64,000 bases of DNA from Sphingosinicella soli (lineage in GTDB: Bacteria; Pseudomonadota; Alphaproteobacteria; Sphingomonadales; Sphingomonadaceae). Numbering within the stretch: position 1 is the first letter of the stretch; each line of letters begins with the position of its first letter. Under the pieces are notes generated by a model that did no database searches, was not told the origin of the DNA, and saw nothing but the letters and a program-made list of their open reading frames with translations. The DNA lies in assembly GCF_014199685.1 (NCBI RefSeq), contig NZ_JACHNZ010000006.1, positions 37,556 to 101,555 on the forward strand, in the 5' to 3' direction. Shown here one piece after another: positions 48,069 through 60,263 of this stretch. The translations under genes and the position numbers were made by a program.

Positions 48069-48160
48069 CGGCAGACATGTGAATTTTTTTGCAGCGCGGA
48101 GCCGTCCTTGGCGTTCAGGGTTTGAACCGCTAAACGGGACAGTCCCATTGAGGTAGTATT

Positions 48161-50038
48161 ATGGCGATCGTTCGCGGCTTCTGGCGTTTTCTGGTGGGCA
48201 TCAAGGATGCGCTCGCCCTGCTCTTCCTGCTCTTTCTCCTGTTCGGCTTCCTGGCGCTGCGACAAGGAACCGCCCAGATAAACGTGCCGCAGAACGGCGC
48301 GCTTGTGCTCAACATCAACGGCTATCTCGTCGATCAGGCGACCGACCCGGATCCGCTCACCATGCTGACCGGCGGCCAGAGGCTGCCCGGAGAGACCGAG
48401 GCGGGAGACGTGATTCACGCCATCAATGCGGCCGCAACGGACAAACGCATAACGTCGCTGGTGCTCGATCTTGACGGCTTCTGGGGCGGCGGTCTCGCCA
48501 ACCTGCAATCGATCGGCTCCGCGCTGAATGCCTTCAAGACGAGCGGCAAGAAGGTCTACGCCTTTTCCTCGGCCTACCTCGATGACGGCTATTACCTCGC
48601 CGCACATGCCAACGAGGTTTGGCTCGCGCCGCTCGGCGCCGTGCTGCTCACCGGCCCCGGCGGATCGGGGCTTTATTTCAAGGACGCGCTCGACAAGCTC
48701 AAGGTCGATGTCAACGTGTTCCGGGTCGGCACCTTCAAATCGGCGGTGGAACCGTTCACACGCGCGGAAAGCTCACCCGAAGCGAAATCGGCCGATCAGG
48801 CGCTCGTCGACAGCCTCTGGGAAACGTGGATGACCGACGTCTCCACCCGCCGCAAAGGCGCACCCGTGCGGACCTACATGCAGGATCTGCCGCGCCTCCT
48901 CTCCGCCTCGGACGGCGGCTTCGCGCAGGCGGCGCTCAAGGGCGGCATGGTCGATCACATCGGCACGCGCGTGGCGTTCGGCGAGATGCTCGCCAAAACG
49001 GTCGGCACCGGCGATGCGGAAACGCCGGGCGGCTTCAACGGCATCGGGCTTGCGGACTATCATTATGCGCACAGCGGCGCGGGCCCGATCAGCAGCGGCG
49101 ATGCCGTCGGCATCGTCTATGTTTCAGGCGAGATCGTCGATGGGGAGGCGCCCGCAGGCACGGCGGGCGGCGAAACCATCTCCGGTCTCGTCAATGAGGC
49201 GCTCGCGGACGACAGCATCAAGGCACTCGTCGTGCGCATCGACTCGCCCGGCGGGTCTGTGACCGCCTCGGAGCAGATCCGCGAGGCGCTGATGACGGCC
49301 AAAGCGCAGGGCCTGCCGGTCGTTGCCTCGTTCGGCCCGGTCGCTGCAAGCGGCGGCTACTGGATCGCGACGGCCGCCGACGAAATTTACGCGCAGCCTT
49401 CCACGATAACCGGGTCCATCGGCGTTTTCGCGATCATCCCGACCTTCCAGCGCACGCTTGCCGAACTCGGCGTTCATGCCGACGGGGTAAAGAGCACGCC
49501 CTTCTCCGGCGCGCCGGATGTGCTCGACGGTATCACCCCGGAAGTCGGCGCGCTGCTGCAAGCGTCGGTCGAGGACATGTACGGCCGCTTCCTGCGGATC
49601 GTGGGCACGGCCCGCAAGCTCCCCGTCGAACGCGTCGACGAGATCGGCCAGGGCCGCGTGTGGGACGGCGGCACGGCTCGGCAACTGAAACTGGTCGATC
49701 ATTTCGGCGGTCTCGATGCCGCCGTTGCCGCCGCCGCCAAGCGCGCCGGACTGCCGAAAGAGGTCCGCACCGTGGAGATGGAAATCGCCCCGCCGATACC
49801 GCTGCAGATCCTGAACAGCCTGTTTTCGGCTGACGAAGGCGAATCAGCCCCGCCCGACGCGCTCACCAGGCTCGCGCGCACCCAGCAGCTCAGGAACCTT
49901 TCCACGCTCAAAGAAACGAGCATGATCGCCTCCGGCCCCTCAATGCAGGCGCGCTGCATCGCCTGTGCCGGGCTGCGGCCATCGCCCGCCGCAACGAAAA
50001 CGCCGCCGCCCGCATGGCTGAAGTGGCTGCTTCGCTAA
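48161..50038 (+). CDS. sppA: signal peptide peptidase SppA (67K type)
   Basis: A 625-residue inner-membrane protease that cuts leftover signal peptides. One N-terminal membrane helix (residues about 16-33) is followed by two tandem ClpP-like domains. The catalytic Lys193 is in VGTFKSAVEP and Ser397 in AASGGYWIA, matching the Lys/Ser dyad of E. coli SppA. After about 560 there is a short Pro/Ala-rich tail. GAGG precedes ATG 48161. It is divergent from groES and monocistronic. Confidence 0.95.
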   Translation: MAIVRGFWRFLVGIKDALALLFLLFLLFGFLALRQGTAQINVPQNGALVLNINGYLVDQATDPDPLTMLTGGQRLPGETEAGDVIHAINAAATDKRITSLVLDLDGFWGGGLANLQSIGSALNAFKTSGKKVYAFSSAYLDDGYYLAAHANEVWLAPLGAVLLTGPGGSGLYFKDALDKLKVDVNVFRVGTFKSAVEPFTRAESSPEAKSADQALVDSLWETWMTDVSTRRKGAPVRTYMQDLPRLLSASDGGFAQAALKGGMVDHIGTRVAFGEMLAKTVGTGDAETPGGFNGIGLADYHYAHSGAGPISSGDAVGIVYVSGEIVDGEAPAGTAGGETISGLVNEALADDSIKALVVRIDSPGGSVTASEQIREALMTAKAQGLPVVASFGPVAASGGYWIATAADEIYAQPSTITGSIGVFAIIPTFQRTLAELGVHADGVKSTPFSGAPDVLDGITPEVGALLQASVEDMYGRFLRIVGTARKLPVERVDEIGQGRVWDGGTARQLKLVDHFGGLDAAVAAAAKRAGLPKEVRTVEMEIAPPIPLQILNSLFSADEGESAPPDALTRLARTQQLRNLSTLKETSMIASGPSMQARCIACAGLRPSPAATKTPPPAWLKWLLR

Positions 50039-50221
50039 GCGGACAATCGGGTGACGGAGTACGCGCGACGTTCAAGACTGTGTGATCCGCGCAACAGCGT
50101 GATTATTTTGTCGATGTTAGCGCCCTGTTTGTCGAATCCGTACAATATGGGAACGCAGGGCCACTATATCTGAGGACGCAGCGGTGATGCCGCCGCGAGG
50201 GGCTGGGCAAAATGGACGAGG

Positions 50222-50521
50222 ATGAAGGCCGTGAGCCAGTCTCTACGCATAACCGTCGGCGCGCTGATGTTGCTGCCCGTCGTCGTCGCTTTCCTGCTCA
50301 GCGGTTTCCCGGCGGCGGCCGCCAAGGACAAGGCCACGCCGCTCGCCGATCCGGGCGTTCACACACGTATTGACGAGAATGTCAGGCAGAGCTGCCGCAG
50401 CAAAACGCGCGGCAGTGTCGAGCATTCGATTTGCCTTGCGGAAGCGCGCAAGAATGCGTGGCGCGAGGCTGCTCAGGCACGGACGGACGACCGCAAGCAG
50501 CCCTCGCTTTCGCTGCGCTGA
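50222..50521 (+). CDS. small exported hypothetical protein
   Basis: A 99-residue protein with a signal peptide (hydrophobic stretch LRITVGALMLLPVVVAFLLSGF, Ala-rich cleavage near 38) and a mature part of about 60 residues. Its two Cys (VRQSCRSKTRGSVEHSICLAEARKNAW) could form a disulfide. No family recognised. ATG 50222 follows GGACGAGG. The 183 bases before it show no other gene. Its coding status rests on the signal peptide and the ribosome site. Confidence 0.65.
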   Translation: MKAVSQSLRITVGALMLLPVVVAFLLSGFPAAAAKDKATPLADPGVHTRIDENVRQSCRSKTRGSVEHSICLAEARKNAWREAAQARTDDRKQPSLSLR

Positions 50522-50558
50522 GCGAATATCGCTGTCTTTAACGGTCGGTTTCCACGGA

Positions 50559-51953
50559 TCAGACGTGGATGGCCTTGCCTTCCACCGCCATGGCCGCTTC
50601 CTTGAGCGCTTCGGAATGCGTCGGGTGCGCGTGACAGGTGAGCGCGATATCCTCGCTTGAGGCGCCGAATTCCATCGCCTGCGCGGCCTGCGCAATCATC
50701 GTGCCCGCCAGGCTGCCGACGATGTGAACGCCCAGAACCCGGTCAGTCTTAGCGTCGGCGATCACCTTCACAAACCCGTCGGTGTCGCGGTTGGTCTTGG
50801 CGCGGCTGTTGCCGACGAAGGGAAACTTGCCGACCTTGACCTCCACGCCGGCGCTCTTCAGTTCGTCCTCGGTCTTTCCGACGCTTGCCGCCTCGGGCAT
50901 CGTATAGACCACCGCCGGAATCACCTCGTGGTTCACATAGCCGACGCGGCCCGAGAGGAAGTCCGCAACCGCAACGCCTTCGTCTTCCGCCTTGTGTGCG
51001 AGCATGGGCCCGGGCGTGACATCGCCGATGGCGTAGATACCGTCCACGCCCGTCTCGAACTTGTGGCTGACCTCGATCTGGCCGCGCGCATTCAGTTTCA
51101 CGCCCGCCTTTTCGAGATCGAGGCCATCGGTGTTCGGGCGGCGGCCGATCGAAACGAGTACGGCGTCCGCGTCCAGCGTTTCCGCCGTGCCGCCCGCAGC
51201 GGGCTCCACCGTCACGGCGGCCTTGCCCTTGACGACCTTTACGCCTGTGACCTTCGTTTCGGTGCGGAATGTCATGCCCTGCTTCTTCAGGAGGCGCGCC
51301 ATTTCCTTGCGGACGTCGCCGTCCATACCGGGAAGAATCTGGTCCAGATACTCCACGACCGTGACCTTCGCGCCAAGGCGCAGCCATACCGAGCCAAGCT
51401 CCAGTCCGATGACGCCGCCGCCGATGACGACGAGATGGTCCGGCACCTTCGCGAAAGACAGCGCGCCCGTGGAATCGACGACGACCTTCTGGTCGATTTC
51501 GACACCCGGCAGCGGCGTTACCGACGAGCCCGTCGCGACGACGAACGCCTTCGCCGTGTAGGACGTGCCGTCGACGTCGATGCTCACCTTGCCCGTAAAG
51601 CGCGCATGGCCCTTCAGCCACGTCACCTTGTTCTTCTTGAAGAGGAACGCGATGCCGTCGGTGAGCCCCTTCACGGCCGTGAGCTTTTCTTCAAGCATCG
51701 CCTTCAGGTTCAGCTTCACGCCGGAGGTTTCGACCCCGAATTTCGCGAGGCTGCCGTCCGCGGCATGCGCATAAAGTTCGGATGCGTGGAGAAGCGCCTT
51801 CGACGGGATGCAGCCGACGTTCAGGCAGGTGCCGCCAAGCGTTTCGCGGCTTTCGACACAGGCCACCTTGAGCCCGTTCTGCGCAGCCCGAATCGCGGCG
51901 ACATATCCGCCCGGGCCCGCGCCGATAACGATTACGTCGAACTCTTCAGCCAT
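50559..51953 (-). CDS. lpdA: dihydrolipoyl dehydrogenase
   Basis: A 464-residue FAD flavoprotein, the E3 of the 2-oxoglutarate dehydrogenase complex, which reoxidises lipoyl groups and reduces NAD. The motifs are the FAD-binding IGAGPGGYVAAIRAAQ, the redox-active disulfide GGTCLNVGCIPSKALLH (two Cys), the NAD motif VVIGGGVIGLELGSVW, and the C-terminal active-site HAHPTHSEALKEA. ATG 51953 is chosen by family; upstream in-frame residues are rejected. It lies downstream of the sucAB genes but is separated from them by a plus-strand oxygenase-like gene, so it probably has its own promoter. Confidence 0.97.
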   Translation of the reverse strand: MAEEFDVIVIGAGPGGYVAAIRAAQNGLKVACVESRETLGGTCLNVGCIPSKALLHASELYAHAADGSLAKFGVETSGVKLNLKAMLEEKLTAVKGLTDGIAFLFKKNKVTWLKGHARFTGKVSIDVDGTSYTAKAFVVATGSSVTPLPGVEIDQKVVVDSTGALSFAKVPDHLVVIGGGVIGLELGSVWLRLGAKVTVVEYLDQILPGMDGDVRKEMARLLKKQGMTFRTETKVTGVKVVKGKAAVTVEPAAGGTAETLDADAVLVSIGRRPNTDGLDLEKAGVKLNARGQIEVSHKFETGVDGIYAIGDVTPGPMLAHKAEDEGVAVADFLSGRVGYVNHEVIPAVVYTMPEAASVGKTEDELKSAGVEVKVGKFPFVGNSRAKTNRDTDGFVKVIADAKTDRVLGVHIVGSLAGTMIAQAAQAMEFGASSEDIALTCHAHPTHSEALKEAAMAVEGKAIHV

Positions 51954-52094
51954 CGTCAACCTTGCCTGTTCTATGTGGGAGATCACGGATTCGTGCCGCT
52001 CTTACCGCAGTGGCTGGCGATTTAGAAGCGAACATGAAATGATAATGGAGGCGAAACGAATTTCATCGATTCGCGAGGGGGGTGTTCATCCGGC

Positions 52095-52888
52095 GTGACA
52101 CGTATCGAGTTCATCAATCGCAGTTCGGCCTCGAACGTCGCGAGCCAGGTCAATCTGTTCGCGGCTCCGCTCCTGATTTTTCGTTGGGAAGAGGCCGAAT
52201 ACTGGCAGGCAGAGATCCTTGCAGCGATCGAAACGCGCCGCCGTGCCTCCAAAGGGATGCAGCGTACGAACATCGGCGGTTGGCACTCCAAGCGCGATCT
52301 TCCCGGCTGGCAGGACCGCGCGACGCGGATGCTGACGCACTGGGCCGCAGAGCGCGTCACCGACGCTACGGCAGCGTGGCGACAGGGCGAATCGCAACCC
52401 GCGCCGCGCCAATGGCGCATGGATGGCTGGGCCAACATCAATCCGCCCGGCGGCGCCTATAACAGGGCGCACGATCATGTGATGCTCAACTGGAACTGGT
52501 CGGCTTGCTACTACGTGTCCGGCGCGCCATCGACCGCGGATCAAGGCGGTGCGATCGTTTTCGAAGACCGGTGGAGCGGCGTGCAGACGCTGGAATCGGC
52601 GACGCGGCGCAGTTTCCGCTATGCGCCTTCCGACGGCGAGTTGCTGATGTGGCCCTCCTGGGTTTCGCACAGCGTCGAGCCGCACGAGGGGAGCGCGGAC
52701 CGCGTTTCGATCGCCATGAATTTCCATAGCCCGTGGCTGGAACGCTCACGTTACTGGACGCACCGCCCCGGCTTCATGTGGCGCAACATGCCCTGGCTGA
52801 TGCGCCCGCTTGCCCGCCTGCGCGGCAGCTGGGACCAGAGCCCGGAAGGCGCGCCGCCGGGCTTCGATATCAATATCGACGAGACCTT

Positions 52889-52892
<4 letters not shown>
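52095..52892 (+). CDS. 2-oxoglutarate/Fe(II) oxygenase-like protein (TIGR02466 type)
   Basis: A 265-residue protein resembling the TIGR02466/2OG-FeII_Oxy_5 family. The likely metal-binding region is [18 protein letters not shown] near residue 115, the second His is in [20 protein letters not shown] near 200, and the last Arg ([11 protein letters not shown]) fits 2-oxoglutarate binding. Substrate unknown. The start is GTG at 52095; no ATG lies near the fold start. It is on the plus strand between lpdA and sucB, overlapping the sucB end by four bases. A role tied to 2-oxoglutarate levels is only suggestive. Confidence 0.8.
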
Positions 52893-54064
<1,172 letters not shown>

Positions 54065-54073
54065 GATGTCTCC

Positions 54074-56962
54074 TTAACCTTCGATATCGTGGCCGAGCGC
54101 CTGCGCCACGAGCTTTTTCTGTTCGGCGGCATGACGCTTGGCAAGGCCTGTCGCAGTCGCAGCGGCGGCGGCGCGGCCCGCGTACACGGGTTCCGCCTTC
54201 ACACCGGCTTCCTTGAGCGCGCATTCCAGATAGGACCGCACGAAGCTCCAGCTGCCCGCGTTCTTCGGCTCTTCCTGCGCCCATACGACCGTTTTCAGCG
54301 CCTTCATGCGCTTCAGACGAATGACCAGCGCTTCGAGCGGGAACGGGTAGATCTGTTCGATGCGGACGATCGATGTCGCCTTGTCACCCGCAGCGTCGCG
54401 CGCGTCGGCGAGATCGTAGTAGACCTTGCCCGAGCAGAGCACGAGCCGCTCGATCTTCCCGTCGGCGGGCGGATTCGTGTCCGACTTGATCCGCATGAAG
54501 TGCGAATCATCGGTGAACTCCTCGATCCGCGAAACCGCCGATTTGTGCCGGAGCAGCGACTTGGGCGTCATGATGATGAGCGGTTTGCGGAACGGGCGCA
54601 GCATCTGGCGGCGGAGCACGTGATAATAGTTCGCCGGCGTCGTGATGTTGCAGACCTGCATATTGTCTTCGGCGCAGAGCTGAAGGTAACGCTCCAGCCG
54701 TGCAGAGGAGTGCTCCGGCCCCTGCCCTTCGTATCCGTGCGGCAGCAACAGCACGAGGCCGTTGGCGCGCAGCCACTTGATCTCGCCGCTGGCGATGAAC
54801 TGGTCGATGATGACCTGCGCGCCGTTGGCGAAATCGCCGAACTGCGCTTCCCACAGCACCAGAGTCTTGGGATCGGTGAGCGAATAGCCGTATTCGAAAC
54901 CAAGCACGCCGAACTCGCTGAGCGGCGAATCGAATACCTTGAAGCGCGGGTTCATCTCGTGGAGCGGGATATATTTGCTGCCGGTCTTCTGATCGAGCCA
55001 CGCGGCGTGGCGCTGGCTGAACGTGCCGCGCGCGGAATCCTGCCCGGATAGCCGAATGCCGAAACCGTCCTGAAGCAGCGTGCCGAAGGCGAGCGCTTCC
55101 GCGGTCGCCCAATCGATCCCCTCTCCTTTTCCGATCGTCTCGCCGCGCGCGGCGATGACGCGCTTGAGCGTGGGATGGATCGAGAACCCCGGCGGAACCG
55201 TGGTCAGCACCTTGGCGATCTCTTCAATGCGATCGGACGGCACGCCGGTATCCGCCGAGCGGCGCGCGGTCTCCGGATCGGCGGGACGGCCAAGGCCTTC
55301 CCAGCGGCCCTCGAACCAATCCGCTTTATTGGGCTTGTAGCCCGGCGCCGCTTCGAAATCGCTTTCGAGCCGATCGACGTACGTTTTCATCGCGTCGTCG
55401 ACCCAGGCCTGGTCGATCACACCCTCGGCGACGAGGCGCTGCGCGTAAACCTCGCTGACCTTGGGCTTGCTCTTGATGACTGTGTACATCAGCGGCTGCG
55501 TGAAGCTCGGCTCGTCACCCTCGTTGTGGCCGAAACGGCGGTAGCACCACATGTCGATCACAACGTCGCGGTTGAACTTCTGCCGGAACTCGGTGGCCAC
55601 CTTGGTGGCGAAGGTGACGGCTTCGGGATCGTCGCCGTTCACGTGGAAGATCGGCGCCTGCACGGTGCGCGCCACGTCTGACGGATAGGGCGAGGAGCGC
55701 GCGAACTGCGGGCTCGTGGTGAAGCCGATCTGGTTGTTGATGATGAAGTGGACGGTTCCGCCCGTGTTGTAGCCGTCGAGGCCCGAGAAGCCGAGACATT
55801 CGGCGATAATACCCTGCCCCGCGAACGCTGCGTCGCCGTGCAGCAGCAGCGGCAGCACCTCGTCCCGCTCCACGTCGCCGCGAAGGTGCTGGGCTGCGCG
55901 CACCTTGCCGAGCACGACCGGGTTCACCGCTTCGAGGTGCGAAGGGTTCGGCGTCAGTGACAAATGGACGGGATTGCCGTCGAAGTCGCGGTCCGTCGAG
56001 GTGCCGAGGTGGTACTTCACATCGCCCGAACCGCCGACGTCGTCGGGGTTCGACGAGCCGCCCGCGAATTCGTGGAAGATCGCCTGGAACGGCTTCTGCA
56101 TGACGTTCGCGAGCACGTTGAGGCGCCCGCGATGCGCCATACCGATGACGATTTCCTTCACGCCGCCCGCGCCCGCATACTTGATGACGCTTTCAAGCGC
56201 AGGCGCCATCGCCTCGCCGCCATCGAGGCCGAACCGCTTCGTGCCGACGTACTTGCGGCCGAGGAAGTTTTCGAACTGCTCGGCTTCGATGATCTTGTTG
56301 AGGATCGCCTTCTTGCCCTGCGGCGTGAAGTGGATCTCGGCGTTGCGGCCTTCGATCCGCTCCTGGATGAAGCGGCGTTCTTCCAGATCGTTGATGTGCA
56401 TGTACTCGACGCCGACATGCTCGCAGTAATTGTGCTTCAGCACTTCGACGAGCGCAGCGATCGTCGTTTCTTCGAAGCCCATCACGCCACCGAGATAGAC
56501 GGTGCGGTTCTGCGCTTCGCCGACGAAACCGTGATATTCGGGCGTCAGTTCCTCGGGGAACGGGCGCTCGGCAAGGCCGAGCGGGTCGAGCTGCGCCGCA
56601 AGGTGCCCGCGCACGCGGTAGGTGCGGATCAGCGTCATCGCGCGGATCGCATCGTCCGCCGCCTGCTTGATCTCTTCGGCGGAGGGCGCGGCAGCCGCAG
56701 CGACACCCTTCTTCGCCGGTATTTTCGCGTCCGGCGTCATCTGCGTCGGATCGAGCGCCGCCGTCAGATCGTCGGTGGTGGTGTCAGGCCAGCCCTTGCG
56801 CTGCCAGGATGGCCCGGAAGCAGCGCTTTCCAGCCCAGCGAAATGGCGCTGCCACTCCGCATCGACGGACGCCGGATTGGCTGAATACTGGCGATAAAGG
56901 TTTTCAACGAACGAGGCGCTGACGCCTTCGAGAGTGGAGGGAGGCTGTCCTTCGAAACCCAT
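54074..56962 (-). CDS. sucA: 2-oxoglutarate dehydrogenase E1 component
   Basis: A 962-residue thiamine-diphosphate enzyme that decarboxylates 2-oxoglutarate and succinylates the E2 lipoyl group. The E. coli-like N-terminal region begins SFVENLYRQYSANPASVD, with ThDP-site regions GMAHRGRLNVLANVMQ and HGDAAFAGQGI. ATG 56962 (MGFEGQPPS) is preferred to upstream in-frame starts because an AGGA site precedes it by about 6 bases. The length is normal. A 96-base gap separates it from sucD. sucB follows in the same operon. Confidence 0.97.
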   Translation of the reverse strand: MGFEGQPPSTLEGVSASFVENLYRQYSANPASVDAEWQRHFAGLESAASGPSWQRKGWPDTTTDDLTAALDPTQMTPDAKIPAKKGVAAAAAPSAEEIKQAADDAIRAMTLIRTYRVRGHLAAQLDPLGLAERPFPEELTPEYHGFVGEAQNRTVYLGGVMGFEETTIAALVEVLKHNYCEHVGVEYMHINDLEERRFIQERIEGRNAEIHFTPQGKKAILNKIIEAEQFENFLGRKYVGTKRFGLDGGEAMAPALESVIKYAGAGGVKEIVIGMAHRGRLNVLANVMQKPFQAIFHEFAGGSSNPDDVGGSGDVKYHLGTSTDRDFDGNPVHLSLTPNPSHLEAVNPVVLGKVRAAQHLRGDVERDEVLPLLLHGDAAFAGQGIIAECLGFSGLDGYNTGGTVHFIINNQIGFTTSPQFARSSPYPSDVARTVQAPIFHVNGDDPEAVTFATKVATEFRQKFNRDVVIDMWCYRRFGHNEGDEPSFTQPLMYTVIKSKPKVSEVYAQRLVAEGVIDQAWVDDAMKTYVDRLESDFEAAPGYKPNKADWFEGRWEGLGRPADPETARRSADTGVPSDRIEEIAKVLTTVPPGFSIHPTLKRVIAARGETIGKGEGIDWATAEALAFGTLLQDGFGIRLSGQDSARGTFSQRHAAWLDQKTGSKYIPLHEMNPRFKVFDSPLSEFGVLGFEYGYSLTDPKTLVLWEAQFGDFANGAQVIIDQFIASGEIKWLRANGLVLLLPHGYEGQGPEHSSARLERYLQLCAEDNMQVCNITTPANYYHVLRRQMLRPFRKPLIIMTPKSLLRHKSAVSRIEEFTDDSHFMRIKSDTNPPADGKIERLVLCSGKVYYDLADARDAAGDKATSIVRIEQIYPFPLEALVIRLKRMKALKTVVWAQEEPKNAGSWSFVRSYLECALKEAGVKAEPVYAGRAAAAATATGLAKRHAAEQKKLVAQALGHDIEG

Positions 56963-57058
56963 GATTCCTGTCATTCCTGGTGTGCGGAGGATCCTGCGCG
57001 CCTCCCTACGCAGGACATCCCTAAAAAGCACCTAAAAACTTGACAATTCGATCAGCCC

Positions 57059-57934
57059 TTATTGACCGAGCACCCGCGCAAGCGTGGTGCCGAGTTCGGA
57101 CGGGCTCGGAGAGACGACGATGCCCGCCGCTTCCATCGCCTTGATCTTGTCTTCAGCGCCGCCCTTGCCGCCCGAAACGATGGCGCCTGCATGGCCCATG
57201 GTGCGTCCCTTCGGGGCGGTGCGGCCCGCGATGAAGCCCACCATCGGCTTCTTGATCGGGTGCGATTTCAGGAACTCGGCCGCGTCTTCCTCGGCCGAGC
57301 CGCCGATTTCACCGATCATGATGATGGATTTGGTGTCGGGGTCGTTCAGGAACAAGTCCAGCACGTCGATGAAGTTGGTGCCGTTCACCGGATCGCCGCC
57401 GATGCCGACCGCGCTCGTCTGGCCGAGGCCGACCGCCGTCGTCTGGTGCACCGCTTCATAGGTGAGCGTGCCGGAGCGGGAGACGACGCCGACAGAGCCC
57501 TTCTTGAAGATGGAGCCCGGCATGATGCCGATCTTGCATTCGTCGGGCGTCAGCACGCCGGGGCAGTTCGGGCCGATGAGCCGCGACTTCGAGCCCGAGA
57601 GCGCGCGCTTCACCGGCACCATGTCGAGCACCGGAATGCCTTCGGTGATGCAGATGATGAGCGGCACTTCCGCCTCGATGGCCTCCAGGATCGAATCCGC
57701 CGCGAACGCGGGCGGCACGTAGACGACGCTGGCGTCGGCCTTCGTTACGTCCATCGCCTCGCGCATCGTGCCGAACACGGGAAGGCCGAGATGCTGCTGG
57801 CCGCCCTTGCCCGGAACCACGCCGCCGACCATCTTCGTGCCGTAGGCGATGGCGGCTTCGGTGTGAAACGTCGCGGTCGCGCCGGTGAGGCCCTGACAGA
57901 GAACCTTGGTGTTCTTGTTGATGAGAATGCTCAT
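57059..57934 (-). CDS. sucD: succinyl-CoA ligase alpha subunit
   Basis: A 291-residue subunit that holds the phosphorylated His ([12 protein letters not shown]) and the CoA-binding site ([23 protein letters not shown]). It produces succinate, ATP or GTP from succinyl-CoA with SucC. It lies four bases after sucC in the same operon and 96 bases before sucA. The length and motifs are normal. Confidence 0.98.
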   Translation of the reverse strand: MSILINKNTKVLCQGLTGATATFHTEAAIAYGTKMVGGVVPGKGGQQHLGLPVFGTMREAMDVTKADASVVYVPPAFAADSILEAIEAEVPLIICITEGIPVLDMVPVKRALSGSKSRLIGPNCPGVLTPDECKIGIMPGSIFKKGSVGVVSRSGTLTYEAVHQTTAVGLGQTSAVGIGGDPVNGTNFIDVLDLFLNDPDTKSIIMIGEIGGSAEEDAAEFLKSHPIKKPMVGFIAGRTAPKGRTMGHAGAIVSGGKGGAEDKIKAMEAAGIVVSPSPSELGTTLARVLGQ

Positions 57935-57938
57935 GGGG

Positions 57939-59138
57939 TCAGGCTGCCTTCTTCACTTGCGCCACGATCTTCTTCGCCGCGTCGCCGAGGTTGTCGGCGC
58001 TGACGATCGGCAGGCCGCTGTCGGCGAGGATCTGCTTGCCGAGTTCGACGTTCGTGCCTTCGAGGCGAACGACGAGCGGAACCGAGAGGTTCACCTCGCG
58101 CGCCGCCGCCACGATGCCTTCCGCGATGATGTCGCAGCGCATGATGCCGCCGAAGATGTTGACGAGGATGCCCTCGACTGCCGGATCATTGAGGATGATC
58201 TTGAACGCCGCCGTCACCTTCTCCTTGGTGGCGCCGCCGCCGACGTCGAGGAAGTTGGCGGGCTCGGCGCCGTTCAGCTTGATGATGTCCATCGTCGCCA
58301 TGGCGAGGCCTGCGCCGTTCACCATGCAGCCGATGTTGCCGTCGAGCTTCACGTAGGCGAGGTCGTACTTCGACGCCTCGATCTCCATTGCGTCCTCTTC
58401 GCTGAGGTCGCGCAGTTCCATGATGTCCGGGTGGCGGAACAGCGCGTTGCCGTCGAAGCCCATCTTGGCGTCGAGCACGATGAGCTTGCCGTCCGTCGTC
58501 TCGACGAGCGGGTTCACTTCAAGGAGCGCGGCGTCGGTGGTCTTGAATGCCGTGTAGAGCTGCTGCGCGATCTTGGCGGCCTGCTTGGCGAGGTCGCCTT
58601 CCAGCTTCAGCGCCGCCGCGATGCCGCGGCCATGGTGGGGCATGAAGCCCGAGGCCGGGTCGATGCTGATCGTGTGGATCTTCTCGGGCGTGTGCTCGGC
58701 GACTTCCTCGATGTCCATGCCACCTTCGGTGGAGACCACGAAAGCGATGCGGCCGACAGCGCGGTCCACGAGCAGCGAGAGGTAGTATTCCTTTGCGATC
58801 GGTGCGCCCGCTTCGATGTAGAGGCGGTTCACCTGCTTGCCGGCATCACCCGTCTGGTGTGTCACGAGCACGCGGCCCAGCATCTCGGCGGCGTTCGTCT
58901 TCACCTCTTCAACCGACTTGACGACGCGGACGCCGCCCTTGGCGTCTGCACCGAGGCCGTTGAAGCGGCCCTTGCCGCGTCCGCCCGCATGGATCTGCGA
59001 CTTCACGACATAGACGGGTCCGGGAAGCTGCTTCGCCGCCGCCTCGGCCTCTTCAGCTGTGAAGGCCGGAAAACCGGCAGAAATCGGCGCACCGAACTTC
59101 GCCAGCAGCTGCTTGGCTTGATACTCGTGGATATTCAT
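57939..59138 (-). CDS. sucC: succinyl-CoA ligase beta subunit (ADP-forming type)
   Basis: A 399-residue ATP-grasp subunit that binds nucleotide and completes succinyl-CoA ligase with SucD. The start [19 protein letters not shown], the ATP-grasp region [18 protein letters not shown] and the C-terminal substrate-site region [17 protein letters not shown] are typical. It lies 9 bases after mdh and four bases before sucD. Confidence 0.98.
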   Translation of the reverse strand: MNIHEYQAKQLLAKFGAPISAGFPAFTAEEAEAAAKQLPGPVYVVKSQIHAGGRGKGRFNGLGADAKGGVRVVKSVEEVKTNAAEMLGRVLVTHQTGDAGKQVNRLYIEAGAPIAKEYYLSLLVDRAVGRIAFVVSTEGGMDIEEVAEHTPEKIHTISIDPASGFMPHHGRGIAAALKLEGDLAKQAAKIAQQLYTAFKTTDAALLEVNPLVETTDGKLIVLDAKMGFDGNALFRHPDIMELRDLSEEDAMEIEASKYDLAYVKLDGNIGCMVNGAGLAMATMDIIKLNGAEPANFLDVGGGATKEKVTAAFKIILNDPAVEGILVNIFGGIMRCDIIAEGIVAAAREVNLSVPLVVRLEGTNVELGKQILADSGLPIVSADNLGDAAKKIVAQVKKAA

Positions 59139-59147
59139 CAGCGATCC

Positions 59148-60119
<972 letters not shown>

Positions 60120-60263
60120 TCACTGAGGGCGATGCGTGGAACGCCGACCGGACGACCGGCGAATGCGCGCAACCCGATAGACGCTGAATCGCGGCGCTGC
60201 AACCGTTCGTGACGGCATTTCCCGGCAAATTTCTCATCGCTGTGTGCGACGCAGCAAATCAGG